Source: Pampus argenteus
Lineage: Eukaryota; Chordata; Actinopteri; Scombriformes; Stromateidae
Direction of reading: 5' to 3'
Assembly: GCA_036937835.1 (NCBI GenBank)
Contig: CM072862.1
Coordinates: 22,833,001-22,897,000 of the forward strand
Length of the DNA stretch: 64,000 nucleotides
Under the pieces are notes generated by a model. That model saw only the letters and a list, made by a program, of their open reading frames with translations, was not told the origin of the DNA and ran no database searches. The position numbers and the translations under genes were made by a program. The number at the start of each line of letters is the position of its first letter. The first letter of the stretch is position 1. Shown here piece after piece: positions 46,103 to 59,993 of this stretch.

Positions 46103-49100
46103 CAGTATTTTGCTTCCCTGTTGGAGTGCTCTGTATTTCTCCTCCCTCCCTTCTTGTATTTTCTCTCTTTCTCTCCCTTCTTTCCCATTATTGCAATATG
46201 GCACTCTCCATTTCATTGTCAGTCTGGGCAGCGCTGCTGTACCATAGACTTGTTACATTGTGTGCCTAGCCCACTGGCCACCTCCCTGGTGAAGGCGTAT
46301 GATCATCCATCATGGATAAAACATTACACTACACCCATGCGGCCACAAGTTCCTGCTTAGGCTGGAAATGGGTGGATAAGCACAGAAAATATGCTAGCAA
46401 AATTGGCCACCTACTATCCAAATGAAACACTTAGGAAAGCCTCTACCCTGTTTGTCAAAGTCAAATTGAAGACGCATTTTTCTGGCCCGAGCGAGAACGG
46501 ATGCATGCGAGATTAGATGCTGCTTCTTGTTTTGTATTTTCTGGTGATCCCCGAGTCCCATTTAAGGAGTTGCAGTCCCTGTTGATTGAGAGAGAGCCAC
46601 CCTTTAAGTGGCCACGGCAATTCCAACAACAACAGTCGACCTCCTCTGGCAGGAAGAAGGCCCTTAACCACAAGAGCTAGGGCTGGAGGCGCGGGGGACG
46701 GGGGGACGGGGGGAGAGAAGCGGGAGGTGAGCCAGGGGGGAAGGCAGCTTGCGGTTGTACATCTTGGGAAGGCTGCATGTGTTGCCCAGACAGCCCCTTA
46801 AGTGACTTCACCCCATCTCAATGGTGCTCATTACGAGCGATAGAAAGCCATCCATTCAGTGCAGCAGTATAAAACAAACCAACCCCCGTCTGGATAGAGG
46901 ACAAGAAGGTGTCAACATGTGCTCGCAGAAATTGATTGGGTTCTGTACAATACTGTGACTGGCAGCAGGTTTGTACGACTCGTCGTTGTTGTTGTTGTTG
47001 TTGTTGTTGTTTTTTTTTGGCCTCTAATTTTAACGCACTTCACTCCTGTTGCTGTTACAATTACAGCAGTATATTTTGAATTTTAATTGATCAGCAGGGT
47101 TCCCCCCAAAAAAAGCTCTAAATATTTACTCATAAGAGGAATCAAAGGCCTCCACAGTTGTCCTCTTTAAACATGTTTCAGTGGCTTCAGCTCAAAAGGA
47201 AAACACACCACGGCAAAATCCACACAGCATATTTTTTAAAGCCCAAATTTATGCCACTCGGTTTGTCAGGCCGGCGTCTCCGAGCAGCAGGCTCCTGCTG
47301 GGATGGTAAGGAAGCCTCTGCCTTCATAAGATGTAGTCTAACAGACAGGAGCAGGAGAAGATGGGCAGAGGACTCTTATGCATTATCTTCTACTGTCAAA
47401 TGTGTTAAAAAAAAAAAAAAAAAGAGCCAGTTTTGACAAATTACACCTTCCTTCAATCCAATATCCCCCCCTTTCTTGTAAATGCCTCTTGCTCTTGGAT
47501 GGATGTATGTGAATAGCTTTCGAGTGCGACTTTCCATATTCAGCAAATGAACCGGAGATAGAAGCACTCACGCCTTGCCTGTGAAATAAGCATGATCACG
47601 AGGAATTATGCCGAGTGTAACTGTTTCTGGGTGAACAGATTTAGCCAAACCGAGAGCTGTTGGAGCTTAATGGCTTTTCATTTGAAAAGTCTATTCCTAT
47701 CATTAGAGACCATTGACATTTCAAGCACACCTGTACGCCGTTGTCGATGACTAACCTTTAAAAAAGAAGCGTGATGTGTCTTTCCTGAAGAGACAAAAGC
47801 CCGTAAAATATATTGTCTCTCTCTCTCTTCAACTTTGATGTAACTAAATCAACGCGGGTTATATGTGTTTATCTGCAGCCTATATACTGTATTATTTTTT
47901 ATATATTTGTCTGCTCCTCCTCAGTTTTTCTGCATACGTTGTCGTGATTTTCGCCCATATTGTCCCCCTTGAAAAAAAAGAAATCTAATGTACACACTTC
48001 ATCTCCACGTTTGTGGTCGAAGCTCGTGGTAAAAATAGATTCATCCGAGCTGCTGACATAAGAAATCATTTTCAGTTTTCGACAGATGATTTTTTGTCTC
48101 TTTGAAGCTCGTGTTGCTTAAGAAACGTGCACTTCAAAGTGATGATTGTCAGACCTCCTACGTAGTCGCAGTAAGTTACTTTATGTCGTTTTCTCTTATT
48201 TCTCTACTTCCTGTTTGGTAAACACATTATAAACCAAACTTTTTTTTTAACATGTACCTATACATGATACCTACAGTATCTGATAAAAACGTGTCATCTA
48301 TCAATCATTACGGTTAATTTTTATTCTAGCAGAAAGGTTAAACTGCCTGCACACAGATCTCTAAACCAACAATGTTTTGACTCTGAATTACATTTTGCTG
48401 TTTTGTTGTGAATGTGGACAGAATCTTAAGGTTTTGGGGGCTTTTAATTTGTCCATATTAAAATTCATCATCTCTCATTTATCAATATTTCATATCCCAT
48501 GTTCCTTATTCACTTTTTAGTTTAGCTCACTTATATTCTCATACTTACTGCATTGTGCGTACTTTTGGTCTTTGTTTCTTTTTTTTATCTATATTTTATT
48601 TTTGGAGAATTTTCCTATTTATAAAAATATGGGTTTTTGATCAAGAGAAGATGTTTGACTCAAAAATATAAATATTATTATCTTTCAATTCATACAGAGG
48701 GTGTCACTGTGTTCTAGGGTCCAATACTTTTCTGTGTTATTAATTTTTTTAATGGAAATTGGATTACCGTAGACTACTTTCAGAGCAAACCTCTAGACAA
48801 TAATGTGGATTTTTAGCTAATCTGACAAAATCCACATCATAACCTGTAGTAATAAAAAACTCAGACTATCATAGATCCCAGTTTATCTGGTCACAGTGAG
48901 TGCAGATCTGGTCCTCTACTCTTCTCTTCATCCTTCATCCTCGTCCTCTCTATGACTTTTGAAGTCAATCAAGCCACTAACTGTACGCTGTGATCTTTCA
49001 GCCTCACACTGAGTGGTAATTATAACAATGATTACCAACATCCAGGAAAAGAGTGAAGACAGGACAAGAAAGTGCTGACATGTGTGACGGGAGCCGTGCC

Positions 49101-52100
49101 AGCCTCTGAAAATGTGCCCAGGCAAGCACATGTATGACGCTGGTGTTGAGCAAGTTATGTGTTGAGCAGCGGCAGGTGAGAGTGCTCCGTGAAGCCACGT
49201 GCTGCTGCCGTCTTTAGCCTGGGGTTTGGGCCAGGTACACAGCAGCTGTGTCTCTGTGGGTAAATAACACACAGACACACAAATACACACCCGTGCATGT
49301 TGCTAATGTGTGTCAAAACTTCACTGGTGGTTCAGGATTTGAATTTTTCAACCTTTTTCTTGGGGCTAATAAGATTTATACCCTGTTTAAAATCTACACA
49401 ACCACAATAGACGGGTTTAGACATAGAAAATGAACCACACACACACACACACACACAGACACACACAGAAACATTAAGGCACCACAGCCACCATCACTGT
49501 GTTGACCATAACTGTCCTATCTATTCATTTAACGGTCAGTTAACTGAACACACATTGTAATTTAGCATTCGAGCTGCTCTATGTTCAGTGGTCAGTACAT
49601 GATGGTGATATACAGTATATTTCGTTCAGAGTGTAAAATAATCCTCACGATCTTAATCTGGTTCTAAATAAGGAACCAATCAACTGTACAGAATTGATTG
49701 AGTGATGTTATTAGAAGAGGAGTAATTTATTGGTGATGGTAATTTATTATAAAGCAGAAGGTATAGTAACAGTATAGATGACATGCAAACTAATGGTAAT
49801 ACCAGCTCTGTGCATTTAAAAAAATGCACACACACATCCGTGCAACTTAATGACGCCCGGATATGTTACGTACTCTACATATGGATGCTGCTTTTAACGA
49901 ATTTCAGAATATATTTAGAAAGGTTTGAAATATTAGGCTCAACAGCTGCTTCAAGTGCGAGTTAATCCACCGCCGCAGTAATCTAATGGCCATTTCCCCC
50001 GACCACACGATTGCCATTACTTGATTCATGACGTGGATGTCTCTCTTTAATGTTAAGAGATTTGAGATTTGGTATGACCTTGTTCTTTAATCTGGAAGAA
50101 ATATGTTCCCAGGATGCAGAGCAACACTGTTAAAGAATTAACGGAGGCAAGTAGGCTATGAGCCCAGCTGTGTTGCATGTACATAATATAATTGGCCTGT
50201 GGATGTGAATTGACTTTAACAGGCAGGTCTGCTGTGGAATATATTGCTTCATTATAAAGAACAGAACATACTGCAAAAAAAAAAAAAAAAAAAAAAAAAG
50301 CTGCGGTGTGGTTTCATGCATTGTTGGAAGGAGTGTTTTTGGTTTCTTATCATCAGAGGAGTGAAATGTCCTGTAGAGGAACAAATGTTGGCTATTAAAT
50401 TATAATGGCCGGTCATATAAACCCTGTTACAAAGTAAAACCACGATTATCAGTCTGTCTGTGCTGTATGCTATCTATAGATGAATATCTTACATGTACTA
50501 TATATATATATATACGACATACTAGAGGTACATGTTATTGCTTAGTGTCAACCTACAAATGATCAATATTTTTTAAAGATAAAATCAGCTGCGTTTCAAA
50601 TGTGTTTTTGGCAAAAATGAATTTCAGGACTTTTTTTTTTTTTTTTTTTCTCCACAAAGAGCCTAATTGATTTTTGGAATGAAAACCTTTAATATGTAAA
50701 TGCATGCATTCATATGTAAAACATGTCTTGTTATCTTAGCCTTGTGTTATTTGTACCCTGCTTGGCAATCCACTCCTGCTCCACCACAAGTGGTGGAGTG
50801 TGAGATGTGTCTCGGGTGCAGAGGTATGGATTAAAATCCATCCATTTTCCGAGGTGTTGATGTGATATGATATACAGTATGAGACGTGTTAAATGAAATG
50901 AAATAAACCTTCTGTTGCGATGTCTCTGAGACGATCCACCCTTATGAAGACATCCAATCAGTAAATGTTTGTAATGTGTAGATGTAAAGCACCTGGTGAA
51001 GCTAAATTCTAAATACTAAGTTGTTGTACTGAATCATTTATACCTTTTCGTCTGCAGGGGCTCATAAAGTGTGTTGTGTCCTTACGTCCTGTCCAGTGAT
51101 ACGTCCAGTGATAAGCACATAGTTATGAATTGGATCAGGATTTCGGAGTCATAACACTCACAATTTACTGGGATACTTTAGTTTACTCAAGGGATATGAC
51201 TGATTATATTTATATTACAAACTGTAACGGAATGAAAAAAAACCTGACAAATAATTTGATGAATGCATATATGAAAACATTGCTGGCCCCAAAGGTGAGC
51301 CTTGAGGCACACCACGCAATCAGTGAAGCGCAAAGAAAAGTATCATTAATTGAGAGCGTAAATGTCATGTTTGACAGTTAAAATGAGAGCGAATACATGA
51401 TATGCCAAACAAAAAGAGGTTCTGTCATGCCCATAGGGGGGAAATGGTCATGATTAATATGTCATGGGGTACTCAGACCAGTGGAGGGAGCTGTTCCATG
51501 TTTCTATGTTTCTGTGTGAATGGTTTTTATTTTTACTGGATAACACAGCAGTGTAGAGATGTCACTTGTGTCCAAACACGCCGCCCTTCCCCTTTTTCTT
51601 TCTCCCTAAAGCTTAGTCACAAGCTGACGGAGAAAACAGGACTTGTTTTCTTTGCTTTCTTGGTCTATTTAACTACAAACAAGCAGCTTGCAGTCACTTG
51701 TTATACCAGCACATAAAAAGCTTCTTCTTCTTCTTCTTTTGCAAAAGGAAATTGATGCAAATATTAGATTTTTCCACCTTGTGATTAATAGCCTCTCAAT
51801 CCCTCTTTAACCACACTTCATCACATCATCTCTTACCTTATAACAAATACACCTGGGATTATTTTAGGCTCTGAAATTTAAAGGATTTAATCCTATTTTC
51901 TGATTTCCAGCCACCGTGAGACATCATCTGTTTGGGTTTCTTTCTTTTCTAAACAGGAAGATTTGTCCCCACTAGTTTGGTCCCAATGTATAAACAGTTT
52001 ATGGGGACAGCTATGGTTGTCCCACTGTAACTCGCTGTAGGTTGACTATATGAAATCTGTTTAATCTCAGGATTATATATATATAATGTACATTGCTTAA

Positions 52101-52200
52101 TTTGATTGCATCCTATAGAAAGGAGTGACTTGTGTGTATGAAGTCATACTGATAGACCCTGAGGTGCTGTGTTTGGATTGCAGTCCCACACCATATTTTA
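46103..52200. other. Gene-free stretch before the putative neo1 leader
   Basis: Contains a G-rich patch at about 46685-46740, (GTT)n at about 46986-47012, (CA)n at about 49438-49457, a run of 25 A at 50275-50299, and short poly-T. No exon, RNA gene or known repeat is recognised. Confidence 0.45.
50275..50299. repeat. Poly(A) run
   Basis: 25 consecutive A. No retroposon body is evident next to it. Confidence 0.95.
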
Positions 52201-52917
52201 GTTTTTGCCTGAGCAGCACACACAGACACGCAGCCTCGATCCAAACCTCCGCGTGACTCCACACCCTGTTTTCCGGGGAGCCGGTGGAGATCCAGCCCTT
52301 CAAACACGCTGCTGCTGCTGCTGCTTCTCTTACGTCCCGTCCGTGAGCAGTGAGCTGGCCGCGGCGGAGATTTCTCCTTCTGCTCGGATCTTATCTTTCC
52401 TCTAAACTGAGCTCTTTTTTTTTTTTTTTTTTTTTTTAAAGTCTCTCTCTCTGTCGGCTTTTACGCGCTTGACAGACATCGGAGTAGAAAAGTCTGCGCG
52501 TCGGTGCCAAGTCTTTCCGCAGATCTTTGTGTCCTTGCGCTGCGCTTCCGTAGCAATGGATTGATTTCACTGTGTGTGTGTGTGCGTGTGTATGTGTGTG
52601 TGTGTTTTTTTTTCTTCTTCTTCTTCTCCGACCTCTGCCTCGACCAAGTTGAGAAAACAGTGTGTGTAACCTGCGGCTTTCTCTTTCCAGCTCCATGTTT
52701 CATCCGGACACTTTTAAAACTACCTGGTTCCGGATGTTTCAGCACATTTTGGGACTTTGAACTTTTTTCTATTTTTTTTTCTATTTTTTTTTTTTTTGGA
52801 GGTAGACCCGGGAGGGGGGGAGAGGATATATATATATTTTTTAAAGGATTTCTTTGTTTAAAAACCAAATCATCTCCGGGGTTCCTGAAGCTTGCAAAGA
52901 TTTATTCGTGAAAAGTG
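52201..52917 (+). promoter_or_regulatory. Putative neo1 promoter and 5' leader
   Basis: CpG-containing sequence leads into the signal-peptide exon. It contains (GCT)5-like triplets at about 52308-52324, a run of 23 T at 52415-52437, a TG tract at about 52570-52603, and T-runs at 52765-52800. Upstream ATGs include a minimal start-Asp-stop frame at 52556-52564 and a 21-codon frame at 52695-52760. No clear TATA box is seen. The transcription start cannot be fixed. Confidence 0.5.
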
Positions 52918-53008
52918 ATGGCCGAGCGGGGAGCTCTGTGGCTCCTCTCTCTCCTCTGTCTCACCTTCCTCTACGCAGAGACCATCGCAGCAAAGCATGT
53001 CGACAAAG
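52918..53008 (+). CDS. neo1: First coding exon of a signal-peptide protein, probably neogenin
   Basis: The ATG has G at -3 and +4. It encodes MAERGALWLLSLLCLTFLYA, then ETIAAKHVDK. This is a textbook signal peptide with a hydrophobic core at residues 7-20 and likely cleavage near residue 20-25. The exon ends in phase 1 at G|GTAAAA, the usual phase between a signal peptide and a following immunoglobulin domain. The start resembles human neogenin (MAAERGARRLLS). In mammals NEO1 lies downstream of BBS4 in the same orientation, with ADPGK between. Neogenin is a DCC-family receptor (four Ig and six fibronectin III domains) for netrins and RGMs. The remaining exons lie beyond the window. Reading it as a signal-peptide exon is solid, but the name neo1 is inference from a short match plus synteny. 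Confidence 0.6.
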
Positions 53009-56000
53009 GTAAAAACACACACACACACACACACTGCTACACTGTGTTTTTGCTCCTCCATTGAAGAAACTTACCTACATTGTATCACGAGTTAGAGGAG
53101 AGGAAAAAAAAAACAAGGAATGCAAGCTTGGCTCTGAAAATCAGACACGCAGCTCATTCTCACTTCAGATCAGCCTCTTGTATTAAAAGTAGAATAAGGC
53201 ACAATTATTTGTTTCTGTTTGTTTCTCATTAGAATCACAGACAATGTGTTGCATTGAAATCAAAACATGTGTTTGAGTGGATCTGTGGTCATGGAAATGT
53301 AAAAAAAAAGAAAAAAGGATGGCAGGAAGTTGAATCTGGGAAGAAAAAGAGAAGAAAAAGGGGCATTATGCAGAGTCAGTCATTAGCACTTAGTGTCAGG
53401 TAATAAGCTGGCATCATCAGTCCAGCAGACATCTCATTACCTGGCCGTCAATACATGTTTAGCTGATGGATAAACGGCTCATGGTAATTGTTTTGAAATG
53501 AGGACACTGCAGTGTGCAGTTAGGTGTGTTGTGTTGTGTAGTGAAACGTTTCAGTGTGTTTCGATGTGTGTTTTCAGCAATCTACAGTAAACACGTAGAG
53601 ACGTGGAGCGCCTGAGATAAATTAGGAGGGAAAAAACAAAAAAAACAAATGTATTTCTGGCATTTCTGTGAGTGTAAATCTCCAACCGTTATCACACACT
53701 TCATCCTGACAGAGTCTCTATCATTTAAGCAGCATGTGGTCTGGATATATATATATATATATATATATTGAATGTAACTGACTCCATGATATGCAAAAAG
53801 AGTTATTGTGCATTTAAAAAAATAAAAAAAATGAATGAATGTGATATAAAGGATCTTTGGAGCGACAGGCCTCTGCAAACTGTTGGGCTCTGTTTGCGTG
53901 TGGAGCCTGATGAAAGACCCTCTCCTGCATGAAAAGCGCTCTGCAGCAGCGGTGGAAGGGTTGAAGGGGAGAGGAGGAGGAGGAGGAGGAGAAAAAGAAA
54001 AAAAGAAAAAGAAAAAGCCCCTCCTTGGCTTTGCTGGAGATCAGTACAAAAGAGGGAGATGGGGGTAGGGTGAAACAGGCTGACTGTCTGGAAAGTAATA
54101 AAACCAGGAGATTAAGGGGACCAGGGAGTTCCTTTGGGAGCTTTGATTGATTCCAGAGAATTGGACAGGGACCCACACGCAGAGAGAGTCTCAAATTACT
54201 AATTGTGGACCCCCCCCCTCCTCACCTCCCCTTTCTTTGAAAATATCTGTTTATTGAAAACACATTTAAGGTCCAGAACTTATCTGTCTCGGTGTTGGCA
54301 GAGTTGTGGCTCCTAACTTAAAGTTTTTCAGTCTGTCTCATTTGGATGTAATGGATCCGTCTCTCGCATATATTTCTTTTAAAAGTATTCGGGGGGAAAA
54401 AAAAAAAGTTTGGCTCTTTTGTAAACAAGTTGTTGTTAGAGGGAGTGTAAAATCCATTTAGGCTTTATCTTATCTCTGTAATCCTGCTGGGAGGGAATTG
54501 TGTGTGTCTGTGTGTGTGTCTGTGTCTGTGTGTGTGCTGATTGTCTCCCAGCGGACAATGCAAATAACTCGCTGAAATGTGTAAACATTTGGCAACCCGC
54601 TCTGCTCTTACACACCACTCTCCAGGGTTTTTTTATCCTCACAGACCACCTCAGATGCAACACTGCCCGGGCTCTTCATAGACGACTGTTGTTTTCTCTG
54701 CGGTGCGTTTAAGGTCTTCCGTTTCTGTGGACTCTGCCACTAAGAACATAATTTACGTGTATGTAGTAGCATGTTTCCTTCGCTAATTTTCACATTTCCG
54801 TTACTTTTCTTTTTTTGCTGTGATTGAATGATGCTCAGGTTTAATGAAGCATACAAAGAAAGAGGCTGAAATGATGTCAATAGGAGTCTAGTTTAGCTGT
54901 CTCGGTCATTTTACTGCTGAACTCTGGTTTGTCATTAACTCAACGACACCGACGTCGTTTGTTCGTCGTTATTTTTGGGAGTTGTGAAGTGCGGCCGCTG
55001 ACTGTGTTGAACGTCATTTCTTTAAAAGGGCTGATACAGTGACTACAAAAGGCACCAACATGATACTCTTCAAGGTATCTGATAAGACGAGGAGCTCCTT
55101 TCAGTTCCTGATCCTGTTACCTTTTGATCAAAGGCTGCACACAGATCTGAAACTTGTGATCATCAGTCCTTTTTTTTTGTCTTTGTGCATGTTCAAATTT
55201 CTGACACACAAACACGTTGTTGACTTTTGATAAGAGTTCAGAAAATAGCCAAGAAGACTTCCAAGTCAAGGTTGTGTGGATGATAACTAGTAGTCTTACA
55301 GCTTGACGCTTCCTATAATATTTATGTTCTGTTCTGTTCACTCACTTTTTCATTGATTGCATACTAAAAAAAAACAAAAAAAATCAAACTTTATGTTTCA
55401 CTACACGTGTTTTATAGCTGCAGCTTGACGGTAGCAAGTGGCAGCGTGTGTATTAAAGTTTTTTATTTAGTTATTGGCCTTGAAAACCTTGAATAAATGG
55501 GTTTTTTTGTGAATCTAAAGCTCAACAGGACACTGAGGACTTTTCTCCCCCCCCTGAACATTTTGATGTAACTTTTGCTATTTTGGTTCTCCTGAACTCC
55601 TGTCAGTGGTGTCTCCTGTCAGTGGTGACAGCTGCATGGGATTATGACACATGCAAGCTGTGTTTGTCAGATGAGCCTGGACTAATGAGTGCAACGCTGT
55701 TACCCCTTGGGGTATATTACAGACACTTCCTATTAAGATAAGATCTTGCAAGAATTTTTAACTGAAGTCTTGTTTTCTAATTTTTGTGATTAAAAAAACA
55801 AAACAAACTTTGGACACAGTCAGCTGGCTTTATTCGTGTTCGTCCATTATTACTGACAAATTTAACGAAAAAAGTCCAAAACCGACAGTGAAACGTTTTT
55901 TGTATTCTTGGTTGAAATAGTTGAAATCAGACATGCAGGGTTTTCTGTGGATGGTGTGAAAAGTGATGTGTGGGATCTGTTTCAATATTGACAAAGAGAT

Positions 56001-59000
56001 TTTTCTACTGAGGCGTTGTCTTACAATGGCGTCTCGTACCCGTTACGTAAACCTTTTAGGATGATAAACACAAGTCAACTTGTGGAAAATGATGTTAAAT
56101 GATGTTAACAAGAGATGAAAATCATCTGATGGTTTAAAGTAAAATAACTTGAAGCAGGAAGCAAATGCGCCAAATAAAAAAAGAGGAAAATGTTCTCCCC
56201 TTAGTCTTAAATTGAATTAAGGTAATTTATATTGAATGTAATCGTGAGGTGGCGGGTTTCATTCCTGTCATAATTTAAGGGAGACTAATATTCTTCTCGA
56301 AAGACTGATTAACAACCTTGGTTTGATTGCACTGTAGCTGCTGGACTTCCAGCATCCTGCAGCTCTCGGACATGAATTTATTCTCTGCTGTCTTTTTGGA
56401 GGACGTCCAGCCTGTGATGAATTAGGTGCAGTTGCAGTTAAGTAGCTTGTGATTCAAAGAGAAGTTGCAGGCAAACAAGAATCGATGCAGCCTTTTGTTC
56501 CTCCCAATATAACGATTTTTGTTTTTCATTATTGTTGTTTTCTCACCTCAAACAGTCCTCATCTTCACTGTGGTCGTATTAACGGTGCTACGTTCAACTG
56601 CGAACATGCATGCGGGGAGAGATCTTGGATACACGCGCATGAAGTATCAATCACCCAAGTACAAACAGAGCCTCTCAGCCTTCGTTGAGTCAAAGGAACT
56701 TTTCATGTGCTGTAAGGGTGTGGGGGCAGTCAGTCACAGAGAGAGGATTGTAAGGGCTGCTCAATCGAGCCGGCTGCCATCATCTTGTGCCCGGCCTGTG
56801 GCTCTTGGCAGCTTGAGACATGGTGGGGTGTGTGTGTGTGTATGTTTGTGTGGGTATTTGTATAGGCGTATGCCACCCATCTGGGGTTGAACAGCTGTTT
56901 TATCAACAAGGTTCAGAGAGTTTACCGACTTGTACTCACTTTCCAGCAAAGAAGAAGAAAAAAAAGTGTTTGCCTAGTTTTGGTAAGAGGATTACGAGAA
57001 ATTAGACCCTTTTTTTAATTAAGTCATGAGTATGTTCCATGTAGCATGTAGCATGTAGCAGCCTCGGTGTCGTGGATGCAGTATTATGTACTGAGCACAT
57101 TTTTTTTCTTCTCAAAAGGGGGAACCATGTGGGAAAATGTCACACTGCTTACGTTTTTAGTGCATTTTTATTGTAAAGGCTTTATTTAGTATAAGAAAAT
57201 TACAGATTTGCACACAGCTGTGAATTGCAAATGGGTTGTTAGTTGTGTGGTTTGGGTTTGGGAAAGATCTTTGATTCCAAAAATGTGCTTTTTTTTTTAA
57301 AAAAAAAAAGGGAAAAAAAAGATTTTATAAGATTCACATGACTTTCTTCCCATTGGAAAATATTGACATGTGCTCTGGCAAGCCATGCTAAGATTTATTT
57401 TTTTTCTTCTCCACATTGTGAATTAAGGGTTAAACCCTAATTCAATACCAACTCCGACTGAGACTCAATACTTAAACGAGCTGCTGCAGTTTTTTTGTGA
57501 GTATTTCCAGAACAATTCAGTTTTTGAAGTTGTTGTATTTTTCTCCATAATTCTATTGGTCTGTTTTACAAGAGCTGGTTCGTCTGGTTTCTGTTGTGGA
57601 AATCCATATAAACCACTTTTAAACAACACATTTTAAGCGTAGTAGGCGTAGCACGTTAAGGCTTCGGCAAGAATAGAAGTGTCTTTTTTCTTTTTTCTTT
57701 TTTTTTTTTGGTCCTCCACAGTACTTTTCCATGGCAGTGTCTCGGCATGCAAAGCGCAGCAGTGTTCTGGATCGTTGAGTCTCAGACTTCGAGTTTAAAC
57801 AATTTAGGGTTTAGAGTTAAGACCAGTGGAGGCTCTGTACCAGTCATGTGTGTGTATATATCATCATCTGCTTCATCAGTAAACCTCCAAGGTTTTATTT
57901 TGATTTTCACCTGCTGCTATGGTGACCCTCCCACCCACCCCTCGGAAAAAAATAATTTCTCCTGGTATTAACCAATGTTTCTCCTTCTGAATCCAAGCTG
58001 AAACGATTCTTTGAAAAGTGCAGCATTAGCCTGTATAGAGGCGTCTTTGTGCCACCGGGAGCTCCCCTTTGGCATGGGGCTCCACTGACTGCATTGACTT
58101 GTTATTGGAATCAGTTCCTCCTCAACTCTGAGCTCATCTAACGCTAACGGAGGTCAGGAAAGGCAGTCGAAATGGTTAAAATTACTGCTGCAAGTCTTTT
58201 TTTAATACGCTACCATGATGTAATGGAATTGGCCTGTCTCATTTGATTTCTGCTTTCTTGGCCTTTCACAGTTGAATAAATGCATCCCTCAGCAGCACTT
58301 ACTTTGAAAGATGATGGTTTTTCTCCTTTATAGAAATGTTACGCAGCTTTAACAGGAGGGGAAAGAAAAAATAAAATCCACGAGCTCGGCAATAGAAAAT
58401 GCTAATTGCGTCCTGAAATTTGATTTGCAGTACAAATGTTGTGAATAAATGTGACTTTTGATAAAATTGTCAAACCTTAAGTGAAGTATTGGGGCTTATT
58501 TATGCATTAGAAAACAGGAGCTTCTGGATGGGTCTTTATTGCCTGTGATTTATGTACCAAGACATACATTCAAGCTCTTAAAGTTTTCTGATTTGTTTGT
58601 TGTTGCCAGATAGTCTATATGGGGGAAAAAAAAGGGAACAAATAGCCAAATCTGATCCGGGTACAGTCCGGTATCCTTTTCCTTATGTGAATTCTAGTCT
58701 TTAACCTTTTGGGAAGATGAAAAAATCTCCACTACTGTGTGTTTTTTATGGAGTCTGATAAAAGACATTTCTCGGCACTTCTGATATGAAAGTAAAAAGT
58801 TGTGAGGAGCGACACAGAGGAAGCTTGCGCAACGTGCACATGACTCAGAGCATTTAGATGACTTGTATGTGCGGTTGTTTTGACGTTCTTGGGATGACTA
58901 CGGGGTTGAAAATAATTGCACTTGCTTTCTTTTGTGTCAGTGCCAATGTTAGTCCATCCCTACATATACAGTACAGTTGGAGGTTTGATCTCTATTAGAT

Positions 59001-59567
59001 GAAGTCGTATAGATGCTGAGAGCAGCGTTGGGGACGACACACAACCTCTTGACATGATGAGGAGGACATGCAGGTGGAGGCAGAGGTAAGACATTTTTGT
59101 CTAGTTTGAACTCAATGGGCAGTGATGGAAAGCAGCTGCATCAATTCCCTCTGATTCTTTAACCATTGTCCCTTGAACCTTGACTTTACTTGCACCCCCA
59201 CCACCCCCCCTCACCAACCCCCTCTACCCAAACCCTCCGCCCTACACTTCAGCCTGTGACAGGTCACTCAGCCACAGCACCAGCATGGCTGCAGAAATGG
59301 ATGGCTGCCAGCAGGGAGCACCTGCAGAGAAATAGCAGGCGAGCAGCATTCCATCACAGGACCCCGAGACACAGATGTCATATGAGACACGAGGGACGTG
59401 TTGGGGGTGGGGCCGGTGGCAGAGGTTTTTTTGCATGGTAGGGCAGTAATGGGTTGGGATAGAGAGCCAGCTGCTACCAACTGATTCTTAATGAGGTGTC
59501 CCATCAAGAACACAGGGAGATGAGCATTAATGGCTCCAGTTGAACCTGTCTGTTCGTTTATTCCCCC

Positions 59568-59606
59568 TCCTCCTTCTTCTTCTTCTTCTTCTTCTTCTTC
59601 TTTTTT
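59568..59606. repeat. (TTC)n microsatellite
   Basis: TTC triplets ending in a T-run. Confidence 0.95.
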
Positions 59607-59804
59607 TTCTTTCCAATCTCGCTAGGATGAGATGACATGTTTGGACACACAGTAATTGGATCTTTCTGTCAAGCCAGACTTGAAAATAGTTAGACTTGTC
59701 TTATCTGTGATAGTGTTGCAGCTATTACTATTTTATTTTTTTCATATTTTAATTTATCTGTCTATTTATTTATTTATTTATTTTTGATTGTTTAATAGTG
59801 CCAC

Positions 59805-59993
59805 AGGTGACATCCAAAATGTCAAAGATACTCAATTTACGACGATATGTAAAGCAGAAAGATGCAGCTCTCGAATCAGAGAAGCGGGAACCCGGATTTT
59901 ATTTTCATTTTCTTGACAAATGACTCATTTTTTTTTTTAATTGCTTATCAAAAACGTAGTTGACTAATTGTTTAATCGACTAACTGTTTCAGC
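59805..59993 (+). repeat. Teleost interspersed repeat, ATTAATCGATT type (second copy)
   Basis: Blocks include ACTCAATTTACGACGATATG, AAGCAGAAAGATGCAGCTCT, CTTGACAAATGACTC, ATTGCTTATCAAAAACGTAG and AATCGACTAACTGTTTCAGC. They match the same common fish repeat as the 40.8-kb copy, in the opposite orientation and from a partly different segment. Confidence 0.7.

Noticed and set aside
48928..49290. 120-codon minus-strand frame with a hydrophobic segment
   Set aside because: No recognisable family and no splice or promoter context; consistent with a chance frame.
52504..52911. 135-codon open frame just before the signal-peptide exon
   Set aside because: It starts at a GTG and consists mainly of TG and T runs (poly-Cys/Val and poly-Phe). 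It lies in the putative neo1 leader and has no protein character.
57420..57445. AAGGGTTAAACCCTAA, telomere-like near-palindrome
   Set aside because: A single short imperfect palindrome, not a TTAGGG array.
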